Assembly: GCF_000524195.1 (NCBI RefSeq)
Contig: NW_020170395.1
Coordinates: 585,842 to 649,841, forward strand
DNA from: Echinococcus granulosus
Lineage: Eukaryota; Platyhelminthes; Cestoda; Cyclophyllidea; Taeniidae
Direction: 5' to 3'
DNA length: 64,000 nt
Shown here: positions 46,501 through 60,541 of the stretch, one piece after another
How the letters are laid out: the number at the start of each line of letters is the position of its first letter
Position numbering within the stretch: position 1 is the first letter of the stretch
Translations under genes and position numbers: made by a program
Notes under the pieces: generated by a model
Seen by the model: only the letters and a program-made list of their open reading frames with translations
The model's database searches: none
Told to the model about the DNA's origin: nothing

Positions 46501-49500
46501 GCTTTCATGAAGTATGCAACCGGGAATTTTGTAGAAATATCTATGTGTTAATTAGCATACACTGATTCTGCTTCAAATTAAATAGTTTCCGTTAAATTAC
46601 GTTCGTTAGAAGTAGTAGGAAATTTCCCCTGATTTTATAACTAATACTTTTACATATTTTCCTAAAGTATAGGGCTTGAATTTAATGCAAAATAACTAAC
46701 CTGCCGACATTAGTTATGTGGTCTATGTTGCTTTGGAGTGTTGTTTCTGTAGAATAACTTAAGGGCTTAGATACTTAGTTTTTTTTGAAAATAAATTGTA
46801 GGCTTAAGTATTTTCCCATACTTTGAGAGGCACTTCATGGTAGCATTATTTTTTTGCTCCTTAGCTAGTGAATGGGGCCTATTGCTGACAATTTACCCTC
46901 TATAATCTTCAAAAACTGTTGCCATTACAATAGTAACAAATATTCAAACATAAAACGTGAGCATATTCACAGATGGAAACTCATGATGGTTTGTCTGTAA
47001 AATAGCCAAATGCAGGAAGCAAAAGTTTACTTCTTAATATAATTTCAGGTTAAGTCTTTGTCAAACATTATTGAGATTTGGTGAGATGAATGAATAGAGC
47101 AGCGTTATTATTTTGGGATGCAAACTCAGATTTTGTGTTCTATTGCATCGTTCTTGAGAATTTTTGGTCGTAGCAACACATCAGTTAATCGTAAGGATAT
47201 TGCACAGCTCTGAAACACCTTAGACTGATGAAAGAAGGAGGATTGAGTCCTTTTTTACATCGAAATCTGCTACTGGGTAATAAGTAAGGCAGTTGGGTAG
47301 TTGCTCTCAAGCTAGCCGGGAATTCAAGCCAGCGCAACTAACCTTCATTCGTTAAACACTGATGAAGACGTTCATTCATTTAATGTGCCGTCGATCTGAA
47401 GTACAAATTAAAAATCCAGAGATGGAGAACAAAGTAAGGGAGAGACTTTCTATTTTGCCACTTCATACTTATCCTTATCCTCTGCTTTCGGTTTTTCAGA
47501 GCTGATGCTCGGTAGGTAATCTACGAAAATATCTTTTTGGCCCCACCAAAGTACTTACACCCAAAGTCCCTCTCCCTCTACTAAATTTTCTTTCCCCTCA
47601 GTGTGTGACTTTGATTGAGTGCATTCACATTAGCTTGTCTCGCGATTTTATTTGTTTTACTCCTACATTGAGGCTTCTTTCTCGACCAACTTCCCTCTTT
47701 CACTTTCTCCTTAAAGAGCGTTAATCGGAGGAAAGGTGAAGTCATACACTGTGTGTGTTTTCCTATTTCCGTCCAAAAATATACTAACCTACCCGCCAGG
47801 AAACACTTCCGTTGTTTTTGATTCTTTGTCCGGTACTTTGAATCGGTTGTCAGTAAAGAAACCTTTTTCCCTCTGGTTTTTTCTCCCTCAAGTAGGAGCC
47901 GAAATTTTTCACAATGAACGGTTAAAATATACCCTCTTCGTCCCGTTTTTTTTCTCGAGACCGAAAAAATCACACAAATTAATAGGCCTTAAATTTATTA
48001 ACGGAGGAATACCACCACCTCATTGCCTTTGTAGCGGGTTGAAATGACGATACGGCAAACTGTTTAGCAGTGTTTTAATCTATGCTCAACTTTAAAGATG
48101 ACCAAACGTCTAGTTGAATTGAATCTACTTGGAACTTCACCCAGTACGCGGGCTGTCCAGTCAGTGTAGCATTTATCAAAACGACTGTGCTCTCTCGGAT
48201 GCGTGAATCATCTCTGCACGAGTCAAGCTAATGCGAATGAGCAATGTCGCCTCCTTCCTACCTTTTATTTTTGTTGAAATATCACTTCACTTTCTCCTGG
48301 TATTGGCCTCCCCACTATTCTCATCGTTTGTACGTGATGTTTTCACTATCCTTTTGCATTTGACGTCAATGATCGGTTAGATTCGAAGTCGATGGGATTG
48401 TGTCGAATTTTTTAATGCACCCTATATTTAAAAGTGGACGGTGAATAGTAGAATCACAACGATATGCAATTCAACCTAACCAATAAACATCAATTAAATC
48501 ATTCCTACAAACTGCTGCCCAGAGTTCACCTGAACTCGCAGTTGTTGAGGCGCAATCGCGATTCCATCCCCATTAGGATACTGACAGCAGTGCCAATCAT
48601 GGAAGTGGGTTAGTGGTGTTTGCTCCTCCAACCCAAAAGACAGGCGTGATTCTGATGTGGGTGAATCATAGTTGCCGTGGTTGTGTACGCAGTCTTGTGA
48701 TTGAATCAATGGATAATTAACAAAGGGGAGAGCGTTACTAAGACCCGTCCTCCTCGCATGTCTGCGTGACAATACCGTACCCTTCAAATACTACTAAAAT
48801 CACTACAACTTTCACTGATATAGCGCTTGAGGGGTGTGTGTGGATTGTTTAAATTACCTTTTCTTCCAACCCATGTCCATTACGTTTTAACAATGGATTC
48901 TCCTTTTCCAGTCTTTGGGTGAACCCGAAGGCTCAGTCGAGCCGATATCACTAAGCCTTCCGCTATCCACCTCTGCTCCTGGTGGTGCTCCTGCAGGTGA
49001 CATGGGCGAGGAGGCTATCACTCCCTCTGCATCGTCCAATACTCCCAACAGCCATCACCACCAACATCATGTGCCGCTGACGTCATCACCACAGTCGACC
49101 CACCGGCCGACACCACCGCTTGACTCCCCTTGCTTTCGTGATAAAGTGCTTGCCCTCTTCCACACCGTGAGTTCCTTTTCTTTTGCACACCGCATTTTAT
49201 GAGTTGGCTAGAATGTCTGATTTTGGATGGAAGTGGGGTGTTTTTGGTTATGCTTTTCCGCCCTGGCAGCATTATCAAGTGTACTTTTGGATAAAACTTT
49301 ATTTGTAAACATGTAGAGAAAAGCTGGTGGGCCAGTAGTAACTCCATCTCACCGAGATGATGATCGAAATCTACGGAGGCTGAAGAGCCATTGCGAATAT
49401 ATGCTTAGCTTCAGCAAATATCGTTCTGATACATTATTAATGTAAAAGAGGCTCATCTGTTTGCATGTCTGAATTAGCCAGACTGCTATTGATGGTTCAG

Positions 49501-52424
49501 TCCTTACTTTATCCACTAGTTTTGACCTAAACTCATTCTTTTAGGAGCTAAATTGTATCTTAACTAAGGAGAGGAAGATGAAAGCAGTGTGCCATTTGTC
49601 ATGGAATGTCAACTTTCCTATCTCCAGCCAAAATTTACACAGTGGATATAGTCCAGTGCTATTTTTTGACTGCCACTATCCCTTTAAACGTACTAGTTTT
49701 AACTCGTTCGACAGAATCAAAATCGTCTGTTGAAATGTGTGTCTATTGTCAAGGATGTACTTCATTGAGTATCTTAGTTTTGGCTGATTTGATTGTTAAG
49801 AGACGTCTTCTAAAAACAATTCTTACTCAAACCATTGACCAGCTTACTATCTCATGCATTTACTCATTGAGAGCCACACGCTTACAGTGCTAGCACTTTG
49901 CTGTGTTGCTAGCATTAGTTTTACAACAAGTACATCGGGTAGGCATGATTTTTTGTTCGTGTCCCTATACTTTCTTGAAAATGCTCCCAAGGAAAATGGC
50001 TTAAAAATAAACACTTTCATAATTTAACACTAGAGGCGGTGGGAGCTCTCGAAATCCATGCCAATTAGTTAATAGATTAGCTGTTGCCATTGGACTACCT
50101 ATCATGGGAGTCCCTTCGAGGTGTTGGAAGCAAAGCTTGCGATTGTGTGCAAAATGTTTTATTGGACAATCCCACTGTGTGCGTGACTAAAGTAGGCGCG
50201 TCGGCTAGCCCTGCTAGGTTCTACTTTTACCTAATCCATCGTATCCACTACCTTGATTTCGTTTTTTAGACGGATGTTATGAGTTGAGTCCGACCTTGCC
50301 AGTCAAGCACTTCGTACTTCAGTGTTTCGAGTTACGAACTGCGTTGTTGCATCAATGGAGGGTGCAAAATAAGACCGTCTTGTTTTAGGTGGAAGGACGT
50401 TAGCGGCCAAAGTAAATGCACCTTCCAAACATTATTGTTGTTGCACCTTCAGAGTGGAACCGTCGAAGTGCTGTGGCCTCTCATGGTCTTTTTACAAACT
50501 CTTCTTCGTCGAAGCCAGTTTTCTAAATCTGCCCCTGTGTCACTAAATATCTCGGGCTATGCTAAAGGCGTTTTAAGAGATGTGACATTCGCACTTTCTG
50601 TTACATCCCAGAAGATTGCTTTCTCTTAGAAAGCCACACGGTAGATGTATGAGCAAGTGCTATCTCAGTGAGAAGGTTTCTAAAATGTGGGAATTTCTGG
50701 CGATGGCAGAACAACCAAAGTGGGTGGATGGTATCGTTATTCCCACCATTACGCTATCCATATCTACTGTCTGATCTTTTTAATCTTACCGCCATACCGA
50801 TCTCGTACTGTCTCATTCTCGTAAATAGACTCGAAGCAACTCCAGCCAATTCATTACTTTATTTTCCAAATTTATGCAAATATTTCCTCTTTAGCGCGAA
50901 AATTTCGTCTGAATGTTTACTGCGAAAAATACTTCCGTTTTTTCATTTCTAATGTTTATCTACGCTTCATTAATATTTTATGTCAAGCTACAATCATTAG
51001 GGAAGGAAAGAAAGCTGTAAATCAATGCCACTTTGCACTTTATTACTAGTGACGGTACGTTGAACCGAGGCCAAGCAGATCTCTGCCAGTCCTTTTATGA
51101 CTCTACGTTTCTAAAACGAACTGTCAACCTCTGATGAATGCATAAGCCTGACATCTGTGGGGGGTGTTAAGTACTACATCCTATCGTTTTGCTCCGTAAA
51201 CAATTAAATACTACTTCTTCCCGATTTATGCATTACCAGATGTAAATTTGCTCCGGGCATGGCATCCCGGTTGTCACTAGTCATCTCAATTTTTAAAGTG
51301 GCTTTTACGGCTGTAAAATCAGCTTAGATACTTCAGTGACAGACCGATGTGGATCACTTAACCTGTGTTTCTCTTTGCATGCATTTGACCCATGCTTAAA
51401 TAGACGAATGGGTGGATTACCGGGTGCTCTACCCTCTTTCTGAGTCAGCACTCAGGATACTGTCTATGCGACACCACTATTTTGCCCCAGTCTAAAATGG
51501 AAGCCTGATCATTTTGTCTCACGTTTGGTTGAACCTCACGATAGCTTCATGTCTTTGTGCACGCACATATTATATTTCGTCTGTCTGTCAATGGTCTTCG
51601 TACCGAATTTGAGTTACGCCTTCGATTGGTGAACCAAAGACTGGACTTTTTATATTTGGCCATATAAAAACGATCACATTAAAGGCTAGTACCTGGACAT
51701 TCAGACAGTATGTATGTCCATTTTGCTTTGGCATTTGCGGCTACCTAGAAATGTCAAACACCGATTGATGCTGTCTGCTTGATCTGTCTCAAGTCGTAGA
51801 AAGATGTTTGAAATAAAGCCCAATTCTACTTGGATTTTTCGAAGTTTTGGACTTTTCCATAAAATTGATAAAAAACGCTATTCGTTGGCACAACTGCCCG
51901 AATTCATGAGTGTTTGACTCGCTAATTCTTCGTGTTTATTCGATCCGCTTCCGGATCAGTTTCTGTAGTCTAAGCCAAAGTCAACCACATGCCAATGTAT
52001 GAGTATCATTATTACGTTATGAGTGAATAATATAGTAGCATGATTAGTGAAATCGAACCTGGGACCCAGGGAGGGCTAAGGATATGGCGAAAAGTAGATA
52101 GGCAGTTCAGCCAGAATATAATGGCTGTTTTAACTATCTTCCACATTACGGGAATCTTTTTTAGTCTTCCGTTATTTTGCGTCAACGCCTACCATCTTGC
52201 TAGTAGGCTTTTCAGACCAAAATAAATCCTCACTTCTTTGTCACAATTTGGCTCAATGTTTCTAACAATTGAGATTCATTAAATAAGAAAGGGAAATGTT
52301 AAATTGGGTTGAGTATCACCAAAAAAACTTATTTTCCCTCCCTTTTTTGCAGCTGGACAGCGACACGTTGCCTAACCTAAACAATCCCGCCACCCCAACC
52401 GAGGAAGTGCCGACCTCGACCTAA
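6088..52424 (+). CDS. MRCK: MRCK/Gek-type Cdc42-binding serine/threonine kinase, 28 exons
   Basis: MRCK kinases act downstream of Cdc42 on actomyosin by phosphorylating myosin regulatory targets. Model: 6088-6265, 6297-6472, 6505-6609, 6644-6825, 6872-7133, 7210-7375, 7448-7531, 9260-9429, 10977-11230, 17523-17658, 19961-20302, 22126-22266, 23588-23868, 23949-24025, 25682-25755, 28563-28872, 32672-32721, 32948-33025, 35979-36290, 38067-38280, 39875-39937, 40632-40715, 42240-42587, 43135-43254, 43730-44280, 45570-45932, 48912-49166, 52353-52424. Phases agree at every junction and the total is 5448 nt, 1815 residues, close to MRCK-alpha/beta. Domains: N-terminal helical segment 1-72, kinase about 76-345 with C-terminal extension to about 402, coiled coil to about 876, C1 917-967, PH about 982-1198, CNH about 1199-1560, CRIB 1636-1649, Ser/Pro-rich tail. 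ROCK lacks CNH and CRIB, DMPK lacks C1, PH, CNH and CRIB, and citron lacks CRIB, so MRCK is the only family that fits. Weakest junction: 7531/9260. Confidence 0.93.
7532..9259 (+). other. MRCK: MRCK intron 7
   Basis: This is the first long intron (1.7 kb), right after the run of tiny ones. It is T-rich. A short frame near 8773-8934 contains the words PWICVGFT but has no usable donor. Otherwise I see nothing in it. Confidence 0.6.
9260..9429 (+). CDS. MRCK: MRCK exon 8: kinase C-terminal tail with hydrophobic motif
   Basis: It encodes [18 protein letters not shown], which aligns with FSGLHLPFIGFTFT of MRCK-beta: this is the AGC hydrophobic motif. It then runs [13 protein letters not shown], a TTTTAAA run and HCPKCLGLE. 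The donor GTGAGT at 9430 is ideal. The acceptor after GGGTTCAG has little pyrimidine tract. A second AG at 9275-9276 would start the exon at GTGGCG in phase 0 and pair with the donor at 7528, losing seven residues. Confidence 0.75.
10977..11230 (+). CDS. MRCK: MRCK exon 9: coiled coil
   Basis: Acceptor TTTTGCAG and donor GTATGT in phase 2. It encodes [16 protein letters not shown], a Gln/Pro-rich break (QQQPPPPSP) and a long heptad stretch ([20 protein letters not shown]). It is part of the dimerising coiled coil that follows the kinase. Confidence 0.85.
11231..17522 (+). other. MRCK: MRCK intron 9 (6.3 kb)
   Basis: The longest intron of the gene. It is T-rich on the plus strand with scattered GT/TG-rich patches (for example around 13735-13750). 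Several open frames of 60-135 codons occur on the plus strand (for example 14663-15070), but they are Leu/Ser/Cys-rich without domain signatures and look like chance frames in pyrimidine-rich DNA. No RNA gene or repeat recognised. Confidence 0.6.
17523..17658 (+). CDS. MRCK: MRCK exon 10: coiled coil
   Basis: Acceptor TCTTACAG, donor GTACGT. The first base completes an Ala codon from exon 9. It encodes [18 protein letters not shown] and [18 protein letters not shown], a continuous charged heptad pattern. Confidence 0.88.
17659..19960 (+). other. MRCK: MRCK intron 10
   Basis: 2.3 kb with no coding sequence recognised. Minus-strand frames around 19190-19637 are Lys/Asn/Ile-rich and typical of AT-rich non-coding DNA. 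Confidence 0.6.
19961..20302 (+). CDS. MRCK: MRCK exon 11: coiled coil with Ala/Thr-rich linker
   Basis: Acceptor AACTTTCAG, donor GTGCGT, phase 0 at both ends, 114 codons. Heptads ([19 protein letters not shown]) are interrupted by a low-complexity linker ([21 protein letters not shown]) and resume with [19 protein letters not shown] and [14 protein letters not shown]. The linker probably marks a hinge in the rod. Confidence 0.9.
20303..22125 (+). other. MRCK: MRCK intron 11
   Basis: 1.8 kb with no coding sequence, RNA gene or repeat recognised. Confidence 0.6.
22126..22266 (+). CDS. MRCK: MRCK exon 12: coiled coil
   Basis: Acceptor TCTTTGCAG, donor GTACGT, 47 codons in phase 0. It encodes [20 protein letters not shown] and [17 protein letters not shown], continuing the rod. 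Confidence 0.9.
22267..23587 (+). other. MRCK: MRCK intron 12
   Basis: 1.3 kb in which nothing is recognised. Confidence 0.6.
23588..23868 (+). CDS. MRCK: MRCK exon 13: rod segment with acidic/Ser-rich insert
   Basis: Acceptor CCTGCAG, donor GTGAGC in phase 2. It encodes [19 protein letters not shown], a Tyr/Asp and Ser/Gly-rich linker ([21 protein letters not shown]), then [19 protein letters not shown] and [13 protein letters not shown]. The last part resembles the MRCK segment just before the C1 domain. Confidence 0.9.
23949..24025 (+). CDS. MRCK: MRCK exon 14: coiled coil
   Basis: An 80-nt intron separates it from exon 13. It encodes [20 protein letters not shown]. The donor GTGCGC follows one base of a split codon that exon 15 completes. 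Confidence 0.85.
25682..25755 (+). CDS. MRCK: MRCK exon 15: end of coiled coil
   Basis: Acceptor CCTTTTTAG, donor GTGAGC. It encodes [19 protein letters not shown] followed by CLRAEL, in phase with exons 14 and 16. Confidence 0.85.
25756..28562 (+). other. MRCK: MRCK intron 15
   Basis: 2.8 kb, strongly T-rich. A short Arg-rich frame near 28189-28260 ([11 protein letters not shown]) was considered as an extra rod exon but has no donor. No other content recognised. Confidence 0.55.
28563..28872 (+). CDS. MRCK: MRCK exon 16: C1 (phorbol-ester/DAG-type zinc finger) domain
   Basis: After a Ser/Thr-rich lead it encodes a full C1 finger with His917, Cys930, Cys933, Cys947, Cys950, His955, Cys958 and Cys967. 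The spacing H-x12-C-x2-C-x13-C-x2-C-x4-H-x2-C-x8-C is close to canonical. In MRCK this domain supports membrane/lipid targeting. All eight zinc ligands are present. Donor GTAGGA in phase 1. Confidence 0.95.
28873..32671 (+). other. MRCK: MRCK intron 16 (3.8 kb)
   Basis: It separates the C1 and PH exons. Minus-strand frames around 31700-32104 contain a few acidic, protein-like stretches, but they are interrupted and match nothing I know. No RNA genes or repeats recognised. Confidence 0.55.
32672..33025 (+). CDS. MRCK: MRCK exons 17-18: start of PH domain
   Basis: Exons 32672-32721 and 32948-33025 encode [19 protein letters not shown] and [15 protein letters not shown]. They align with [20 protein letters not shown] and LAIVCDFKLFLYD of MRCK-alpha, the first strands of its PH domain. 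Both junctions are in phase, with acceptors TTTTTAG and TTTTCAG and a donor GTGAGT. Confidence 0.93.
33026..35978 (+). other. MRCK: MRCK intron 18 (3 kb) with a G15 homopolymer
   Basis: No coding content recognised. A run of 15 G at 34135-34149 is the most striking local feature. Otherwise ordinary AT-rich DNA. Confidence 0.6.
34135..34149 (+). repeat. Poly-G homopolymer (15 nt)
   Basis: Fifteen consecutive G bases inside an intron, followed by AGGAG. Length is likely polymorphic or affected by sequencing slippage. Confidence 0.9.
35979..36290 (+). CDS. MRCK: MRCK exon 19: PH domain middle with a long insert
   Basis: 104 codons, phase 0, acceptor CACTGTCAG, donor GTACCG. The last third ([20 protein letters not shown], then [13 protein letters not shown]) aligns with VIDMRDEEFSVSSVLASDVI and HASRKDIPCIFRV in MRCK. 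The first roughly 70 residues ([51 protein letters not shown]) replace a loop of about 10 residues in vertebrates. Confidence 0.9.
36291..38066 (+). other. MRCK: MRCK intron 19
   Basis: 1.8 kb. Frames on both strands around 37260-37840 look slightly protein-like but are broken and match no known family. Nothing else seen. Confidence 0.55.
38067..38280 (+). CDS. MRCK: MRCK exon 20: PH C-terminal helix and link to CNH
   Basis: Acceptor CCGTATAG, donor GTGAGT in phase 1. It encodes [20 protein letters not shown], the C-terminal strand and helix of the PH domain with the conserved Trp, then a linker ending [16 protein letters not shown] at the CNH entry (TLPLIKTTQAAAI in human). Confidence 0.93.
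38281..39874 (+). other. MRCK: MRCK intron 20
   Basis: 1.6 kb with no coding sequence, RNA gene or repeat recognised. Confidence 0.6.
39875..40715 (+). CDS. MRCK: MRCK exons 21-22: first CNH blades
   Basis: Exons 39875-39937 and 40632-40715 (phase 1 junctions) encode [20 protein letters not shown], then [20 protein letters not shown]. They match DHERIALGNEEGLFVVHV and VGDNKKIHQIELIPNDQLV of MRCK. CNH is a beta-propeller protein-interaction domain. The intervening 694 nt holds nothing recognised. Confidence 0.93.
40716..42239 (+). other. MRCK: MRCK intron 22
   Basis: 1.5 kb, T-rich, with chance open frames at 41303-42040 and no coding evidence. Confidence 0.6.
42240..43254 (+). CDS. MRCK: MRCK exons 23-24: central CNH
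   Basis: Exons 42240-42587 and 43135-43254 encode [56 protein letters not shown], then [19 protein letters not shown] and DEFLLVFE. These follow the order of the human CNH (VRLFPMSALDG, LCVGFQSGF, EYLLCFNSIGIY). Donor at 42588 is GTGTGT and at 43255 GTAAGT. The 547-nt intron between them holds nothing recognised. Confidence 0.93.
43730..44280 (+). CDS. MRCK: MRCK exon 25: last CNH blades and Gly/Ser-rich insert
   Basis: It encodes [36 protein letters not shown] and [16 protein letters not shown], matching IYTDCQGRRSRQQELMWPA and VRPLNNEG of MRCK, the end of CNH. It then enters a Ser/Gly/Asn low-complexity stretch (about 43998-44100) and Ser/Arg-rich text. Donor GTGAGT, phase 0. The low-complexity insert is absent from vertebrate MRCKs. 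Confidence 0.93.
44281..45569 (+). other. MRCK: MRCK intron 25
   Basis: 1.3 kb with nothing recognised. Confidence 0.6.
45570..45932 (+). CDS. MRCK: MRCK exon 26: CRIB (Cdc42-binding) motif
   Basis: 121 codons, phase 0. A Gly6 run and Ser/Thr-rich lead precede [16 protein letters not shown] at 45717-45764. It fits the CRIB consensus I-S-x-P-x(2-4)-F-x-H-x-x-H-x-G and aligns with ISNPTNFNHIAHMGPG of MRCK-alpha. This motif binds GTP-loaded Cdc42/Rac and is the main evidence for MRCK over citron or ROCK. The usual hydrophobic residue before the Gly is Gln here, Met in human MRCK. Confidence 0.95.
45933..48911 (+). other. MRCK: MRCK intron 26 (3 kb)
   Basis: AT-rich. A minus-strand Lys/Arg-rich frame at 47581-47973 lacks any domain signature. 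Nothing else recognised. Confidence 0.55.
48912..49166 (+). CDS. MRCK: MRCK exon 27: Ser/Pro/His-rich tail
   Basis: Acceptor CTTTTCCAG, donor GTGAGT, phase 0. It encodes a disordered tail with a His cluster (NSHHHQHHV) and Thr/Pro-rich text, ending [11 protein letters not shown]. No conserved domain. MRCK tails are likewise Ser-rich. Confidence 0.85.
49167..52352 (+). other. MRCK: MRCK intron 27 (3.2 kb)
   Basis: The last intron. Several chance open frames on the plus strand; nothing recognised. Confidence 0.55.
52353..52424 (+). CDS. MRCK: MRCK exon 28: C-terminus and stop
   Basis: Acceptor CTTTTTTGCAG. It encodes [18 protein letters not shown] and a TAA at 52422-52424. It is in phase with exon 27 and closes the frame. 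Confidence 0.85.
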   Translation: MDSDTLPNLNNPATPTEEVPTST

Positions 52425-53058
52425 ACACTCCACGCCGGCTCTAATCCCTCGATCTCTCCCACCTCCGTGTACATTCATACCCACCCACACACATATGTTA
52501 CCGTAACTATTACTACTGCTTCTCATTCGGCTTGGCCTTGCCACCCCCCCCCCCTCTCTCTCCTCTACACTTACACACTGACCAACTGTGAAGTTGCGTA
52601 GCCACCCCGACTTGCCTCAGTCCTCTTCCCTTCCTGTCCAACGTTTATGGCGCTCTTCCCGTGCTTTTATTTAGACTTCTCCAGTCTAGGGTACTTTTTA
52701 TCATTTACAAAACATCCGGCCTCGTTTCCGCCGACTTTGCGTGCTATCTTCCTCTTTCCTCCCCCCGTATTTCGTCGAATCGGTGTTTAAAATTTGCTGT
52801 GGGAGGGAGCTTGGGGAAATCCCAGGTCCTAGGCCTTCGGGAGGGGCCATTATTTTTCTCCCTTGGAGTTATCTAGTGTAGGCATTAATTTCTACAATGG
52901 GGAACCAGTGGCCTTTGATGCCACTGTAAAGTAGTTTCGACTTTTGGTGTGCACCGCTCTGTATGGGTATCTTGTCCAAGGTTAGATTAGTTTGCATTGC
53001 TAAGTTAAGGCTATCCAAGATTTACCAGTTAGGGTCATGCCAGGGCTGAGCGAATAAA
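52425..53058 (+). terminator. MRCK: MRCK 3' UTR with C11/CT tract and polyadenylation signal
   Basis: Downstream of the stop lie a pyrimidine-rich UTR with 11 consecutive C at 52544-52554 followed by CT repeats, and an AATAAA hexamer at 53053-53058, the first well-placed polyadenylation signal. Further AATAAA copies occur near 53455-53465, so the exact 3' end is uncertain. Confidence 0.55.
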
Positions 53059-53884
53059 TTACAAAAAGTCCTTTGGGATTATTGTCCGTCTGTCTCTTTG
53101 TGAAGCTATTTTTATTGGCCTAACCTTAATGTCAGGCCGTAGAGTAGGCACGAAATCCGTTTCTGGGGTGGAATGATTATTTGTGGTGCCAAATGCTTGC
53201 GACGGGTTTTGCCTGGAAATCTGGATAAGTATTTTCAAAATAGAACACATAAATGTCTTGAATTAAAATTCAATGCAAATTACTGAAACTATTTTCAATT
53301 TGGAATTGAGAAACTTCTCGACTCCTACTTTTGAGAATTTCAAAGATTTGCGCTAAAACGACAGGATGGTTATCAGACTGTTATGGCATTTGAAGCGAAA
53401 ATACCATTCCTAGACTTACGGTGCATTTGAGGTAGGTAAAGAGGAGTAAATCTTAATAAATAAATCTGATTACATCACTTTTCACTTTTGTAATAGAGTG
53501 AGGTGTTTCGATTTCGATATGCAAATATCTAAAAAGGAACCATTAACAATGCCCTAAAGTCAGATTAGTACTTTACCAGTATCTTGGTTGACTTATTAAA
53601 TTCCAGGAATTTTAAGTGCGACAGATAATATAGGTACGTACAGGAAAGCAGCACACGCCATGAAAGCGTAAACATAAATCCCTAACATTCGTTATTACTT
53701 TGACAAATGAAATTTTCAAATACCCCTAGCTAGTGGCTAGTAATGGGCTGGTTCAAATTATTTAAAATTAAACCGAAAGAATTTAGCAATGTTATAACCT
53801 ATTTTTACCCATCCTAGGGATGTGATGAATGTAAATCAGTTGCTCAGACGCTCAATTTCAGCGCTTATTTTAATTACCACGGGA
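53059..53884 (+). other. Intergenic MRCK-ODAD3 with possible ODAD3 5' leader
   Basis: AT-rich spacer without recognised genes. Just before the chosen ATG, the sequence CTCAATTTCAG ending at 53863 could be a 3' splice acceptor for a 5' UTR intron or, in flatworms, for spliced-leader trans-splicing. Which of the two, if either, cannot be decided from DNA. Confidence 0.35.
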
Positions 53885-58480
<4,596 letters not shown>

Positions 58481-58583
58481 AATGCCACAGCCACCATCAA
58501 TCCTAGTCTAGACAGGACCACATATAGAGATGTCAACCCCTTTCGCTAATGTAGCACTTTGTGTCCACGGCCAAAAAATGGAT

Positions 58584-58589
58584 AATAAA
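58584..58589 (+). terminator. ODAD3: ODAD3 polyadenylation signal
   Basis: AATAAA 104 nt after the TAG stop, the first in the 3' flank and a plausible end of transcription. Confidence 0.5.
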
Positions 58590-60541
58590 GTTGCACCAAG
58601 AAAGAGGGAGAAAGGGGAAGAGCGAGACAATATTTTCATGGTGACAACAGCCTCCTTCATCACTGGGGTTGCTGTAAAACCTAAAAACCGTAATGTCTTC
58701 GTTTTACAGCCTGAGTGAAATGGTACATTTGTTGTTTGGATTTTGAAAGGGCACGGCGGGGGTTGGTTGATTGGTTCTAAAAGTACATCCACACAGTTTT
58801 AATTACCTGTACTTCCCGAATGAATGATGCCTTTTCCTTCAAGAGTACAACGACCGTTATTAATTAGAAAATGAAAAAATTCCACATGAGTAATTCTACC
58901 TTCTTCATGCACATAGCCATAGGGAGAGATGAATAAAAGTAAGGGATTGAGACTATTTTAACTAATAAAAAGCTAAAACGTCAGTCAAATTTATTTATAA
59001 TTGAAATGTACAAAGTGGTGTTTTGAGCACTTTTGTTACTATGGCCATTTATGGCGCTAATCAAGTGAACCAAAATTCACGCGGTTTTTGATCTATCTCA
59101 ATACAGTGGCTGTATTTTACTCGTAGAGACTTGCCCAAAGCTCGCCATCATCTATGTTCATCCATTTGTAAGGTACAAAAAGTGTCTGTCATTCTGTCGG
59201 TACGCCAGTTTTTACTGCGGTCTGTGCTGCTTCCCTAATACATGCAACTCACATTTGACAAAAGGTTGGCTGATATCAGCAAGCACAAACGCCTCCCCGT
59301 TATGCATCGATGCAGTGCAAAACTACAGTTTTGTGTAATTGCTAACTGCTTTTACAACTGCGCTGCTGACAAACCGAGAGAGTCGATCACGGAATCGGAC
59401 AGCAAAGCAATCCACGCAGGAAAATACCCCCGTCGTGTCTTTAATGTTGCAGAAAATTGACAGTAATGTTAAAATACCAGTCTGATGGGGCAGCAATAAC
59501 AAAGATGTGAGAGCCATTCACTAAATTAGTCACCGGCATTTAAAAAAACATTGACAAAAAGAATAAAGGAAGGGACTACCTATGTGTATCAAATAAAATA
59601 TAAGCTACTGTTAGTTAAGCTCTTCCCAGGGTCGAGAATGAGGAAGCAGTATGACTTCCATTGTTCGCTCGCAATCTTGGACGAGGAGTGATTGAATTAC
59701 GGTGCGACAGTCGCTTCCTGATACATCACCTGAAGCGTGCAGTTTTGCAATAGACAAGGATCGACCTGAATATTTGTTATTTCTTGTAGCTTCCAAAGGA
59801 AGTCATCCCAATGGGTAATCCTGTATTATACCATCTCATCGCCATAACTGGCTTTCACGGGAGAGAGATCCCAATCGGGTAGCTTATGAGGAAGCACGTT
59901 AGAAGCTGCTATCTTCAAGGAGTTATATAGAGAAGCAAAGTCAGATAGCAGCTGCCTCCTAATGGGCTTTCCTTCTTAGGGCCAGACGACAAAGCCAAAG
60001 ATGTCTACTCAAGGCTGACTCCCTTTGGTTTCTAGGGCCTGATGACCAAGATATAATGCTTTGCCTGCCTCCGGGCGATTTATTGTCACTTCTAAAATAT
60101 TACAAAAGAACTCCGTCAAGCACTTCTTTAGCAGCTCTTCTTTTGGGACTTTAGGGATTTGTTCAACTTTGTTGACTAGGGACTAACTCAGTTTGTAGCC
60201 ATTGATGTAGAAGGGTCATTTTGTCAAACTAATTATCCAGATACCTAGTCCGTCCATTTGCCAATAAAATGGCTTGCCTTGAGGCCATAGTAAAACAAGA
60301 GAACGAGATATCCTCAAACGCTTGGAATGTCATGCGACAGAACATGGAGGCGCAGCTCAAATGACCATCAGGTTAACAAAGGAATCTCATACTACCCTTG
60401 TCAGCAGGAGGCACCTTCACTTGGGGAATGTTTATTCGATACCCGTTTCTTGGATAGAGCAGTGTTCTCCAAGTCTTGAGAGGACACGGCTCGTCGAAGA
60501 GTCATCCAGGTCAATAAGCACTATTCTAGCATCGAATAAAC
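58590..60541. other. Non-coding stretch downstream of ODAD3
   Basis: No gene recognised. Minus-strand frames around 59611-60140 contain protein-like segments (for example DVSGSDCRTVIQSLLVQDCE and PKVPKEELLKKCLTEFFCN) broken by stops. They may belong to the same decayed element as the patch at 60.6 kb, but I cannot assign them. Confidence 0.4.

Noticed and set aside
47581..47973. 130-codon Lys/Arg-rich minus-strand frame in MRCK intron 26
   Set aside because: No recognisable motif or neighbouring exon, and composition fits antisense of T-rich intron DNA.
6088..52424. Citron kinase or ROCK as the identity of the large kinase
   Set aside because: ROCK lacks CNH and CRIB and has a split PH; citron lacks a CRIB. 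The PH segment ([17 protein letters not shown]) and the CRIB align with MRCK.
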